Shown piece after piece: positions 26,397 through 34,328 of a stretch of DNA of 64,000 nucleotides; the stretch's first letter is position 1, and each line of letters starts with the position of its first letter. The notes under the pieces were generated by a model. That model saw nothing but the letters and a program-made list of their open reading frames with translations. It made no database searches and was not told the origin of the DNA. The translations under genes were made by a program, and so were the position numbers. Origin of the DNA: Anaerolineales bacterium (GTDB lineage Bacteria; Chloroflexota; Anaerolineae; Anaerolineales; Villigracilaceae); assembly GCA_020847435.1 (NCBI GenBank), contig JADLBX010000012.1:62001-126000 (forward strand), read 5' to 3'.

Positions 26397-26978
26397 GTGC
26401 CATCGAAATTCGATCCGCAGAAACATCATCGTCGTTCGATCCGATTGCCAGGATATGATTATTCACAGGTAGGCGCGTACCATATGACGATCGTTACGTG
26501 GCAGAGAGAATCGTTATTTGGATTTGTGGAGAACGGGGAGATGAAATTGAATCAATTTGGCATGGTTGCTCTGCAACAATGGGAAAAACTGCCGAAACGA
26601 TTTCCAAACGTCGAGCTTGGCGCATACGTCATTATGCCGACGCATATGCACGGGATTATTGAAATCACGCCTCGTAGGGGCACGGCGGAAAATCAGATAA
26701 ACTTTGACGGAGAATCGTTCCGCCGTGCCCCTACGCATGAACAATTTCAAAAACCTGTGAAAGGTTCTATACCGACAATCATTCGTTCGTATAAATCGTC
26801 GGTTTCTTATCGAATCAATTTGATGCGAGTGACCGAGGGCGTTCCAGTTTGGCAGAGGAATTATTACGAACACATTATTCGCAACGAGAAAGATTTACAA
26901 AACAAAACCGATTACATCGAATCCAACCCCATGTTGTGGGATGATGATGAAAATAATCCCAAAAATGTGAAACCGTAG
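26397..26978 (+). CDS. REP-associated tyrosine transposase (RAYT2) with its own REP inserted in frame
   Basis: 193 aa from GTG 26397 (MPSKFDPQKHHRRSIRLPGYD, the typical start of this RAYT clade); the longer track start overlaps the divergent aminotransferase. The HUH motif is MPTHMHGIIEI near residue 83. IPTIIRSYKSSVSYRIN and NYYEHIIRNEKDLQNKTDYIESNP carry the probable catalytic Tyr. Residues about 93-113 (PRRGTAENQINFDGESFRRAP) are encoded by a 63-nt REP unit, exactly 21 codons, placed directly after the HUH strand. The stop codon TAG is the GTAG of the first downstream REP copy. Confidence 0.9.
   Translation: MPSKFDPQKHHRRSIRLPGYDYSQVGAYHMTIVTWQRESLFGFVENGEMKLNQFGMVALQQWEKLPKRFPNVELGAYVIMPTHMHGIIEITPRRGTAENQINFDGESFRRAPTHEQFQKPVKGSIPTIIRSYKSSVSYRINLMRVTEGVPVWQRNYYEHIIRNEKDLQNKTDYIESNPMLWDDDENNPKNVKP
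26673..26735. repeat. REP type 2 unit inside RAYT2, in frame
   Basis: GTAGGGGCACGGCGGAA (26674-26690) pairs perfectly with TTCCGCCGTGCCCCTAC (26718-26734). The centre AATCAGATAAACTTTGACGGAGAATCG matches the centre of the downstream copies. Confidence 0.92.
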
Positions 26979-27138
26979 GGGCACGGCGGGGAATCAGATA
27001 AATTTTGACAGTGATCGTTCCACCGACGTAGGGGCACGGCTGGAATCGGATAAATTTTGACAGTGATCGTTCCGCCGACGTAGGGGCACGGCGGGAATCG
27101 GATAAATTTTGACAGTGATCGTTCCGCCGTGCCCCTAC
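26975..27138. repeat. Tandem REP type 2 array downstream of RAYT2
   Basis: Three head-to-tail units of about 52-59 nt starting at 26975, 27028 and 27080, each GTAGGGGCACGGC.GG, a conserved centre (GATAAATTTTGACAGTGATCG) and a TTCC[AG]CCG right arm. Only the third closes the full palindrome with CCGCCGTGCCCCTAC. There are no unique spacers, so it is not CRISPR. Confidence 0.92.
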
Positions 27139-27156
27139 TGGCATATCATCCTTTGT

Positions 27157-27162
27157 TATAAT
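27157..27162 (+). promoter_or_regulatory. -10 element for the dehydrogenase operon
   Basis: TATAAT 30 nt upstream of the E1 ATG, just after the REP array ends; any -35 would fall on the last REP arm. No consensus -35 is visible. Confidence 0.45.
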
Positions 27163-27192
27163 CCCTCCAACGACATTCTTCAGGAGAAACAA

Positions 27193-29589
27193 ATGCCCAA
27201 AACGAAGGGTTCTGTTACTCTTCCCCTCGAGAAAGAAGAGATCGTCAAAGATTACCGCATCGCCTATCAGAGTCGGCAGGCTTCGCTTATCGGGCGGCGC
27301 GAGGTGTTGAGCGGCAAGGCGAAGTTCGGCATCTTTGGCGACGGCAAGGAGATCGTCAACCTCGCCATTGCGCGTCACTTCCGCAAAGGGGATTGGAGAT
27401 CGGGCTATTATCGCGACCAGACCTGGATGTTCATGCTGAACGTGATGAGCGTCCAGGAATTTTTTGCCCAGTTGTACGCGCACGCAGACGTGGTGCACGA
27501 ATCCAATACGGGCGGGCGCTCGATGAACGCGCATTTTGCGAACCGCTTCATAAACCCCGACGGTTCGTGGAAAAACCAAACGGAACTGTTCAACTCCGCC
27601 GCCGACGTTTCCCCCACCGGCTCGCAAATGCCGCGCACGGCTGGGCTGGCGTACGCCTCCGTTTTGTATCGCGGGCTCGCCGAACTCAAACCCTTCACAC
27701 AATTCTCGCACAACGGCGACGAAGTGGCATGGGCAAGCATCGGCAACGCCTCCGCCGCCGAGGGCATCTTTTGGGAAACGGTCAACGCCATCGGCGTTTT
27801 GAAAGCGCCCGCCATCATCACGATCTACGACGACGGCTACGGCATCTCGGTGCCAAACGAATATCAGGTGACAAAGAACAATGTGGGAGATTTGCTCGCC
27901 GGCTTCCAACGCAATGAAAATTCAAACGGCTATGACTTGTACCGCGTCAAAGCCTGGGATTACCCCGCGCTGATCGAGACGTTCCGCCAGGCGTCCGAAA
28001 CGGCGCGCGCCGAACACGTCCCCGCGCTGGTGCACGTCACCGAGGTCACACAGCCGCAAGGTCACAGCACGAGCGGCTCACACGAGCGCTATAAATCCGC
28101 CGAGCGTTTGAAGTTCGAAGAGGAATTCGACAGCCTCCGCAAGATGAAAACGTGGATGCTCGAAAGCAAGATCGCAACCGAAAAAGAATTCCAACAGTGG
28201 GAAAGCGAAGATCATGAAATTGTCGAAAACATCCGCAAGACGGCGTGGGACGCGTATTTGAATCCGATTCTCGATGAGCGCGGTCAGGTGGCGGATATAC
28301 TCGACGAGATCGCCGGCAGTTCGAATCACGCGTCGGCGTTGAATCAGATTCGGGAGCGGTTGGCAGCCGTCCCTGCGCCGCTGAGGCGTGACGTCCACAG
28401 CGCGGCGCACGAGGCGTTGAGAATCCTGCGCACCGAGGCGAATCCATCCAAGCAGATTTTGATCCAGTGGAAGACCGAACAGGACGCGGCGAATCGCGCG
28501 CGGTACAGTTCGCATCTTTACAACGGGACGGCTGTCTCAGTCCATGAAGTTTCTCCCGCCTATTCAGCCGCCTCGCCCACGCTGATGGGCTTCGAAATCG
28601 TCAACGCCGCGTTCGATGCGATGCTGGCGCGCGACCCGCGCGTGATCGCGTTCGGCGAGGATGTGGGTTTTCTCGGCGATGTAAACCAGGGGTTCAAAGG
28701 GATGCAGGAAAAATACGGCGCGTTGCGCGTGACCGACACGGGCATCCGCGAGGCGACGATCATGGGACAAGCGATCGGCATGGCGATGCGCGGCTTGCGT
28801 CCGATCTGCGAGATTCAATATCTCGATTACATTTTGTACGCGTTACAAGTGATGAGCGACGATCTCGCCACGTTGCATTGGCGCACGGTGGGCGGGCAAG
28901 CCGCGCCGGTGATCGTGCGTACGCGTGGTCATCGCTTGGAGGGCATCTGGCATTCGGGTTCGTTGATGGCGGGTTTGATTCATTTGGTGCGCGGAATGCA
29001 TGTGCTGGTGCCGCGCGATATGACTCGCGCCGCTGGTTTTTACAACACCTTGCTCAAAGCCAACGAGCCTGCGGTTGTGATCGAAGTGTTGAACGGCTAT
29101 CGCGTGAAAGAACGCCTGCCCGATAATATCGGCGAGTTCACCGTTCCGCTGGGCGTGCCTGAGATTCTCCGCAAAGGGATGGACGCGACCGTTGTCACCT
29201 ACGGCGCGTGCTGTCGAATTGTGATGGACGCGGCGGAGAAGTTATCGAAAGTCGGCGTCGAGGTCGAAGTTATGGACGTACAATCGCTTCTGCCGTTCGA
29301 TATTCATGGCAGGATCGTCGAGTCATTGAAGAAAACGAATCGCATTCTGTTCGTGGATGAGGATGTGCCCGGCGGCGCGTCCGCGTACATGATGCAGGAG
29401 GTGATCGAGAAGCAAGGCGGCTACTTCCATCTCGATTCGCCCGCGCGCACGCTGTCCAGTCAGGCGCATCGTCCCGCGTATGGTAGCGACGGCGATTATT
29501 GGAGCAAGCCGAATAGCGAGACAGTGTTCGATGCGGTGTACGAGATGATGAATGAGGTTGATCCAGAGTCATTTCCAAACATTCTTTAA
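27193..29589 (+). CDS. 2-oxoacid dehydrogenase E1, alpha and beta subunits fused
   Basis: 798 aa. The alpha part (about 1-400) shows RSGYYRDQTWMFML, GSQMPRTAGLAYASVL and the thiamine-diphosphate region HNGDEVAWASIGNASAAEG with DDGYGIS. A connecting helical stretch (about 400-445) follows. The beta part (about 460-798) shows PRVIAFGEDVGFLGDVNQG, TDTGIREATIMGQAIGMAM, CEIQYLDYI and LFVDEDVPGGASAYM. Usually these are two proteins. ATG 27193 follows AGGAG. With E2 and lpd downstream it makes a complete 2-oxoacid dehydrogenase complex; branched-chain acids are the likely substrates, by family resemblance only. Confidence 0.9.
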   Translation: MPKTKGSVTLPLEKEEIVKDYRIAYQSRQASLIGRREVLSGKAKFGIFGDGKEIVNLAIARHFRKGDWRSGYYRDQTWMFMLNVMSVQEFFAQLYAHADVVHESNTGGRSMNAHFANRFINPDGSWKNQTELFNSAADVSPTGSQMPRTAGLAYASVLYRGLAELKPFTQFSHNGDEVAWASIGNASAAEGIFWETVNAIGVLKAPAIITIYDDGYGISVPNEYQVTKNNVGDLLAGFQRNENSNGYDLYRVKAWDYPALIETFRQASETARAEHVPALVHVTEVTQPQGHSTSGSHERYKSAERLKFEEEFDSLRKMKTWMLESKIATEKEFQQWESEDHEIVENIRKTAWDAYLNPILDERGQVADILDEIAGSSNHASALNQIRERLAAVPAPLRRDVHSAAHEALRILRTEANPSKQILIQWKTEQDAANRARYSSHLYNGTAVSVHEVSPAYSAASPTLMGFEIVNAAFDAMLARDPRVIAFGEDVGFLGDVNQGFKGMQEKYGALRVTDTGIREATIMGQAIGMAMRGLRPICEIQYLDYILYALQVMSDDLATLHWRTVGGQAAPVIVRTRGHRLEGIWHSGSLMAGLIHLVRGMHVLVPRDMTRAAGFYNTLLKANEPAVVIEVLNGYRVKERLPDNIGEFTVPLGVPEILRKGMDATVVTYGACCRIVMDAAEKLSKVGVEVEVMDVQSLLPFDIHGRIVESLKKTNRILFVDEDVPGGASAYMMQEVIEKQGGYFHLDSPARTLSSQAHRPAYGSDGDYWSKPNSETVFDAVYEMMNEVDPESFPNIL

Positions 29590-29703
29590 ACACGAAGGAC
29601 ACGAAGAACACAAAGGAATTAACCGCAAAGTGCGCTATGGGCGCAAAGATTGAATGATTTTTTCTTACGGGCATAGCGTTCCTCGCGGTTCAAAGGAGTT
29701 TTT
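29590..29703. repeat. Nonamer repeats between E1 and E2
   Basis: acacgaagg acacgaaga acacaaagg at 29590-29616, then the aaccgcaaa gtgcgctat gggcgcaaa hairpin closing with CGCGGTTC at about 29690. The CAAAGGAG at its end is the E2 SD. Confidence 0.78.
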
Positions 29704-30933
29704 ATGGCAACCAAAGTGCTTGTCCCATTGCTCGGCGAAGGGGTCGAAGAAGTAACTGTCATCAAATGGTTGAAAAAGGAAGGCGACTCAGTTAAAGAAC
29801 TGGAGCCGCTTCTCGAAGTGAACACCGACAAGGTAGACACTGAAATCCCCGCGCCTGCGTCTGGGACGGTGTTGAAGATCGTGGCGGAGGAGGGTATCCC
29901 TGCGAAGGTGGGGGCGGTGCTGGCGTTCATCGGGAAGGTGGGGGAATCGGTGGAGAGCGCTTCAATATCAAATGCTCCTGCAAAAACAGAGTCGAAAGTG
30001 GAAAGTCAAAAGTCGGAGGGGCAACCTGCGACTTTGAACCTTAGACCTTCGACCGATCTAGGTTTCATCTCGCCCGTCGTGGCAAAGATCGCGGCGGAGC
30101 ATGGCGTCAATTTACAACAGGTGCAAGGCACGGGGATGAATGGGCGGATCACGAAGAACGACGTGCTGAATTATGTGGAAAATGGAAAGATGAAAGAGGA
30201 AAGAGGAAAAGAAGTTGTCGCTTCACGATCCACGCCACACGCAACCTCGGCGGTTGGCGACCAACTCATCAAACATTCCGTCATCCGCAAGTCCATCGCG
30301 GAGCATATGGTCATGTCCAAGCGCACGTCGCCGCACGTGTTGACAGTGATGGAAGCGGATATGCACCGTGTTGTCAAACATCGTTCCGCCAACAAGGAAA
30401 TTTTCTCGCGCGATGGAGTCAATCTCACGTTTACCGCCTATTTCATGATGGCAATTGTGGCGGGATTGAAGAATCATCCGATAGTCAACTCCTCGTGGAC
30501 GGACGAGGGCGTACTGGTACACAAGGCGGTCAACCTCGGCATGGCAACGTCGCTTGGAGAAGACGGCTTGATTGTTCCCGTTATCAAAGGCGCGGATAAT
30601 CTGTCTCTGCTGGCGACGGCGCGCGCGGTCAACGATTTGGCGAATCGCGCCCGCTCGAAGAAATTGCAGACCGATGAGGTGAAAGGCGGCACGTTCACGT
30701 TGACCAATCACGGAATTAGCGGATCGTTGTTTGCGTTCCCAGTCATCAACCAGCCGCAATGCGGAATTTTAGGCATCGGCGCGATGCAGAAGCGCGTGGT
30801 GGTGATAGATGACGCGATCGCCATCCGCCCGATGGTGTATTTGTCGTTCGTGTTCGATCATCGCATCCTTGATGGCGCCTCAGCGGATAATTTCTTGATG
30901 AAGGTGAAGGAGACGTTGGAGGGGTGGAATTAA
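29704..30933 (+). CDS. 2-oxoacid dehydrogenase E2, dihydrolipoamide acyltransferase
   Basis: 409 aa with the standard order: lipoyl domain (1-76; EVNTDKVDTEI carries the lipoylated Lys), a linker, the peripheral subunit-binding domain (FISPVVAKIAAEHGVNLQQV, about 119-155), a second linker, and the acyltransferase domain ending VFDHRILDGASADNFL with the catalytic HRxxDG. Both linkers coincide with heptamer arrays: residues 97-117 (63 nt, nine heptamers) and about 158-169 (35 nt). Here repeat insertion may have shaped a normally Ala/Pro-rich flexible linker. Confidence 0.92.
   Translation: MATKVLVPLLGEGVEEVTVIKWLKKEGDSVKELEPLLEVNTDKVDTEIPAPASGTVLKIVAEEGIPAKVGAVLAFIGKVGESVESASISNAPAKTESKVESQKSEGQPATLNLRPSTDLGFISPVVAKIAAEHGVNLQQVQGTGMNGRITKNDVLNYVENGKMKEERGKEVVASRSTPHATSAVGDQLIKHSVIRKSIAEHMVMSKRTSPHVLTVMEADMHRVVKHRSANKEIFSRDGVNLTFTAYFMMAIVAGLKNHPIVNSSWTDEGVLVHKAVNLGMATSLGEDGLIVPVIKGADNLSLLATARAVNDLANRARSKKLQTDEVKGGTFTLTNHGISGSLFAFPVINQPQCGILGIGAMQKRVVVIDDAIAIRPMVYLSFVFDHRILDGASADNFLMKVKETLEGWN
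29992..30054. repeat. In-frame array of nine heptamers in the E2 linker
   Basis: tcgaaag tggaaag tcaaaag tcggagg ggcaacc tgcgact ttgaacc ttagacc ttcgacc: 63 nt = 9 x 7 = 21 codons. The two halves are roughly inverted complements. Confidence 0.85.
30176..30210. repeat. In-frame purine heptamer array in the second E2 linker
   Basis: tggaaaa tggaaag atgaaag aggaaag aggaaaa, encoding a charged Lys/Glu-rich linker. Confidence 0.75.
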
Positions 30934-31059
30934 AGAGAGGATTGGAGAATTAGAGAATTGGAGATTGATGGTCGAGTAGCGACGAGCGGTTTTGGCGAGG
31001 AGCGTACACCTGCACCCACCGCAGGTGCGGTGTCGAGACCAGAGACTGGAGACTGAAAG
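30934..31059. repeat. Composite repeat between E2 and the methyltransferase gene
   Basis: Octamers attggaga attagaga attggaga (30941-30964), a GGTCGAGTAG ... TGTCGAGACC palindrome (about 30970-31040) containing CACCTGCACCCACCGCAGGTG, then octamers gagaccag agactgga gactgaaa that provide the GGAG before ATG 31060. Confidence 0.75.
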
Positions 31060-31527
31060 ATGAGTGATAAGAAAGATCACGCGGATGTGAAAATCCATCC
31101 GCCGGTGTTGTTGGCGATTCACATCGCGGCGGCTTGGCTGTTGGGCAGGTTTATTGCTTTGCCCTTTGCTATCTCGCCGCTGATTCGCAACATCGGGCTG
31201 GGATTGGCGGGAATCGGATTCTTGTGTGGGTTGTTTGCACTTTACGCGTTCGTGAAAGAGCGGACGACGTTGAATCCGCATGGGTCGGTGACGAGCGTTG
31301 TCTCGACGGGAATCTATCGCTTCACGCGCAACCCGATCTATCTTGGGATGGTTTTGATGCTAATCGGTTTCCCACTCGCGTTTGGGAATGTGTGGGGGAT
31401 TCCACTGACGCTGGCGTTTGTCCCGTTGATGAATATGTTGGTGATCGAACATGAAGAGGCGTACTTGGCGAAAAAGTTCGGGGAGGGGTACACAGGCTAC
31501 CAGTCCCGCGTGAGGCGGTGGTTGTGA
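31060..31527 (+). CDS. Isoprenylcysteine carboxyl methyltransferase-like membrane protein
   Basis: 155 aa with about four membrane helices and the family C-terminal block: VSTGIYRFTRNPIYLGMVLMLIGFPLAFG, then VIEHEEAYLAKKFGEGYTGYQSRVRRWL. This fits the PEMT/ICMT-like bacterial methyltransferase family, which uses S-adenosylmethionine; acceptors are unknown. The stop overlaps the next start (GTGA). It is part of the dehydrogenase operon by position, with no obvious metabolic link. Confidence 0.85.
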   Translation: MSDKKDHADVKIHPPVLLAIHIAAAWLLGRFIALPFAISPLIRNIGLGLAGIGFLCGLFALYAFVKERTTLNPHGSVTSVVSTGIYRFTRNPIYLGMVLMLIGFPLAFGNVWGIPLTLAFVPLMNMLVIEHEEAYLAKKFGEGYTGYQSRVRRWL

Positions 31528-32165
31528 CAGACATCCAATTAAATGTGAATGGCCGAATTGTCAACGCGTATCTTGCCGACGGCGGCGGACGCGGCGTCTT
31601 GGTTTTGCACGCGTGGTGGGGACTCAAACCGTTCTTCAAACAGGTTTGCGACCGCCTCGCCGAGCGGGGATTCGTCGCGCTGGCGCCTGATTATTATCAA
31701 GGACGCGTTGCGACTACGGTTGACGAAGCCAAAGCAATGCTGGAAAACAACAATGAAGAATTAATGGGCTCTGCGATCAAAGCCGCGCACGACCGTCTCG
31801 CCGCGCAAACAAAACAGCCCATTGGCATCATTGGATTCTCGATGGGCGCGGGGTGGGCGTTGCCGGTCGCGGCGCATGAGTCCGACGTTGCCGCGGTGGT
31901 TCAATTCTACGGCGCGGGCGAGGCGGATTACGGAAATTTCAAGGCGAAGGTGCTCGGTCATTTTTCGGATGTGGACGAATGGGAGTCGCTTGATTGGGTT
32001 AGGAAGATGGAGGCGGACATGAAAGCCGCCGGCGTGGACGCGACGCTTCACATCTACCCGGGAGTTGCCCACTGGTTCGTGGAGGAGGATCGCCCCGAGT
32101 ACGACCCCGCCGCCGCGTCGCTGGCGTGGGAACGGACGTTCGAGTTCCTCAAGCAAAACCTGTAA
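31524..32165 (+). CDS. Dienelactone hydrolase family protein
   Basis: 213 aa alpha/beta hydrolase. GRGVLVLHAWWGLKPFFKQVCDRLAERGFVALAPDYYQG is the DLH N-terminal block. The nucleophile elbow reads GFSMGAG, with Ser where classical dienelactone hydrolase has Cys. The acid is probably the Asp in FSDVDEW and the His is in GVAHWF. GTG 31524 overlaps the upstream stop. Natural substrate unknown. Confidence 0.87.
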   Translation: MTDIQLNVNGRIVNAYLADGGGRGVLVLHAWWGLKPFFKQVCDRLAERGFVALAPDYYQGRVATTVDEAKAMLENNNEELMGSAIKAAHDRLAAQTKQPIGIIGFSMGAGWALPVAAHESDVAAVVQFYGAGEADYGNFKAKVLGHFSDVDEWESLDWVRKMEADMKAAGVDATLHIYPGVAHWFVEEDRPEYDPAAASLAWERTFEFLKQNL

Positions 32166-32227
32166 TCTTTCGGCAACTCCCCTCAAGAGGGAGTTGTTTC
32201 TTTAATAGTAAAATAGTAAAAAATCAG

Positions 32228-32335
32228 TGTCATTGCGAGGAGCGTTCGTTGCGACGCAGCAATCCCCTATTTAGCTAGGAGATTGCTTCGGGCAGTCCTT
32301 CGTCTCCGCTCAGGACAAGCGCCCTCGCAACGACA
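32228..32335. mobile_element. CATTGCGAG-type palindromic element upstream of lpd
   Basis: Terminal arms TGTCATTGCGAGG and CCTCGCAACGACA (one mismatch) with an internal GCAATC ... GATTGC pair; 108 nt. A second, 133-nt copy is at 45342-45474. A non-coding MITE-like element type. Confidence 0.8.
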
Positions 32336-32351
32336 TAAATCAGGAGAACTC

Positions 32352-33740
32352 ATGGCAGAAAATTTCGATGTAGTGGTTATCGGGGCAGGACCGGCGGGGT
32401 ATGTCGCCGCGATCCGCGCCGCGCAACTCAAGCAGAAGGTTGCGATTGTAGACAAGCAGTGGCTGGGCGGCGTGTGTTTGAATGTCGGGTGCATCCCGTC
32501 CAAGTCGTTGTTGAAGAACGCGGAAGTGGCGCACACATTGCGCGAACGCGGCAAGGATTTCGGCTTCTCGTTCGATAATTTAAAGCTGGATTACGGCGTC
32601 GCCTTCAAACGCTCGCGCTCCAATTCGGATCGGCTGACCAAGGGCGTCGGCTTCTTGATGAAGAAAAACAACATCGCGGTCTTCATGGGGTCGGCGCTGT
32701 TCAAAGCCAAAGACACGCTGGCTGTAACCGATAAGGACGGCAAGGTTACCGAACTCAAAGCGAAAAACATCATCGTCGCCACCGGCGCAAGCGCGGCGAC
32801 GTTGCCTAATGTGAAAGTGGACGGGAAAAGAATTGTCACCTACGCCGAAGCGATCATGCAAGAGACGTTACCCGCGTCCGTTCTGATCGTGGGAGGCGGC
32901 TCCATCGGCGTCGAGTTTGCCACCATCTGGAATTCATACGGCGTGGACGTGACCATCATCGAGTTACTGCCGCGCATCCTGCCACGCGAAGACGAAGAGA
33001 TCAGCAAGGAACTGACGAAGGAACTGACCAAGCGGGGAATTAAGATCAAGACCGGCATTAAGTTTGAGAGCATCGAGGTTTCAGGCTCAAAGGTTAAAGC
33101 AAAACTACCCGGCGAAACGCTCGAAGTGGATCAGGCGTTGATCGCGACCGCCTTCACGCCGAACAGCAAAAACCTGGGACTCGAAGCGGTGGGAGTCAAG
33201 ATCAGCGAGCGCGGCATGGTGGAAATCAACGAAAAGATGCAGACGAACGTGCCGGGCATCTGGGCGATTGGCGATGTGACTGGCAAACTCATGCTGGCGC
33301 ACGTTGGTTCGGCGATGGGAATCATCTGCGCGGAGAACATCGCCGGCGCGGAAACCATCACGCTCGATTACGAAATGATGCCGCGCGCCACGTATTGTCA
33401 TCCGCAGGTCGCGTCGTTCGGGTTAACCGAAGCGCAAGCGCGCGAACGCGGGTTCAACATCAAGGTGGGGCGCTTCCCTTTCCAAGCGAACGGCAAAGCG
33501 CTGGGCATGGGCGATTACGCCGGTTGGGTCAAGATCGTGATGGACGATAAATACGGCGAGATTTTGGGCGCGCACATGATCGGTCCCGAGGTGACCGAGT
33601 TACTCCCCGAACTGACGCTGGCGCGTATGATGGAATTGACGCCGCACGAGATCGCGCGCAACGTCCACGCGCACCCAACGTTGAGCGAAACCTTGATGGA
33701 AGCCGCGCACGGCGCGGAGGGGAGTCCGATCCATATTTGA
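32352..33740 (+). CDS. lpd: Dihydrolipoamide dehydrogenase
   Basis: 462 aa flavoenzyme reoxidising the lipoyl groups of E2. FAD site FDVVVIGAGPAGYVAA, redox disulphide GGVCLNVGCIPSK, NAD site VLIVGGGSIGVEFATIW, second FAD motif GIWAIGDVTG and the C-terminal active-site His in HAHPTLSE are all present. ATG 32352 follows CAGGAGAA; the track start at 32283 lies inside the upstream palindromic element. It completes the E1-E2-E3 set, with two unrelated genes between E2 and E3. Confidence 0.95.
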   Translation: MAENFDVVVIGAGPAGYVAAIRAAQLKQKVAIVDKQWLGGVCLNVGCIPSKSLLKNAEVAHTLRERGKDFGFSFDNLKLDYGVAFKRSRSNSDRLTKGVGFLMKKNNIAVFMGSALFKAKDTLAVTDKDGKVTELKAKNIIVATGASAATLPNVKVDGKRIVTYAEAIMQETLPASVLIVGGGSIGVEFATIWNSYGVDVTIIELLPRILPREDEEISKELTKELTKRGIKIKTGIKFESIEVSGSKVKAKLPGETLEVDQALIATAFTPNSKNLGLEAVGVKISERGMVEINEKMQTNVPGIWAIGDVTGKLMLAHVGSAMGIICAENIAGAETITLDYEMMPRATYCHPQVASFGLTEAQARERGFNIKVGRFPFQANGKALGMGDYAGWVKIVMDDKYGEILGAHMIGPEVTELLPELTLARMMELTPHEIARNVHAHPTLSETLMEAAHGAEGSPIHI

Positions 33741-33777
33741 AATTATGGGGCGGTATAATCCTGCCTTGGAGTACACA

Positions 33778-34260
33778 ATGACCGAAGAGAAAACTTTCAC
33801 GATCTCACAGGCGCACTATCAATTTGCAATGGATTTCGGCAACCAGACCTGGGAGTTACTCGAAAAGAAGAACCGCACGCGCCTCGAAGATATCCGCATG
33901 GTGGATTTCGCCTACGCTTCGCTCGCGCACTGGCGGTCGGTTGGGGGAGCCGTGCGGCAACAGCGCGGCGAGTGGCTGGTCTCGCGCGTCCATGCCGTTT
34001 TGGGCGAGGGCGGTTCCGCGTTGAAACATGCCCAACTCTGTTATCAACTGTTGGAGGATAACAAAAGCGAGATGGACGACGCTGATACTGCCTTTGCCTA
34101 TGAAGCCATCGCCCGCGCCTACGCGATTAGCGGGGATAAAAGAGAGTCGTTAAAATACCTCGAACTGGCAAAGAAAGCGGGCGAGGAGATCAAGAACGAC
34201 AAAGACCGCGCAAACTTTATCACGGAGTTGAACAGCGGCGAATGGAATGGCGTGAAGTAA
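33778..34260 (+). CDS. Hypothetical TPR-like helical protein
   Basis: 160 aa, all-helical by appearance. The second half (ADTAFAYEAIARAYAISGDKRESLKYLELAKKAGEEI) reads like TPR units. No signal or membrane segment. ATG 33778 was chosen; TATAAT at 33754-33759 lies 18 nt upstream, so it may have its own promoter within the REP-free gap after lpd. Function unknown. Confidence 0.72.
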   Translation: MTEEKTFTISQAHYQFAMDFGNQTWELLEKKNRTRLEDIRMVDFAYASLAHWRSVGGAVRQQRGEWLVSRVHAVLGEGGSALKHAQLCYQLLEDNKSEMDDADTAFAYEAIARAYAISGDKRESLKYLELAKKAGEEIKNDKDRANFITELNSGEWNGVK

Positions 34261-34285
34261 AGGGTAATAAACTCTTGCAAAAAGC

Positions 34286-34328
34286 AAGACCTCCGAAGTC
34301 TATCAGGCTTCGGAGGTCTTTTTATTTT
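34286..34328. terminator. Bidirectional terminator
   Basis: AAGACCTCCGAAG ... CTTCGGAGGTCTT followed by TTTTATTTT on the plus strand; the minus strand has GCTTTTTGC after the stem. It lies between convergent genes and shares its stem with the terminator at 21063. Confidence 0.85.

Noticed and set aside
26975-27138. Tandem direct repeats that could suggest a short CRISPR array
   Set aside because: Units are contiguous with no unique spacers, are palindromic at the third copy, and match the REP inside the adjacent RAYT gene; no cas genes are present.
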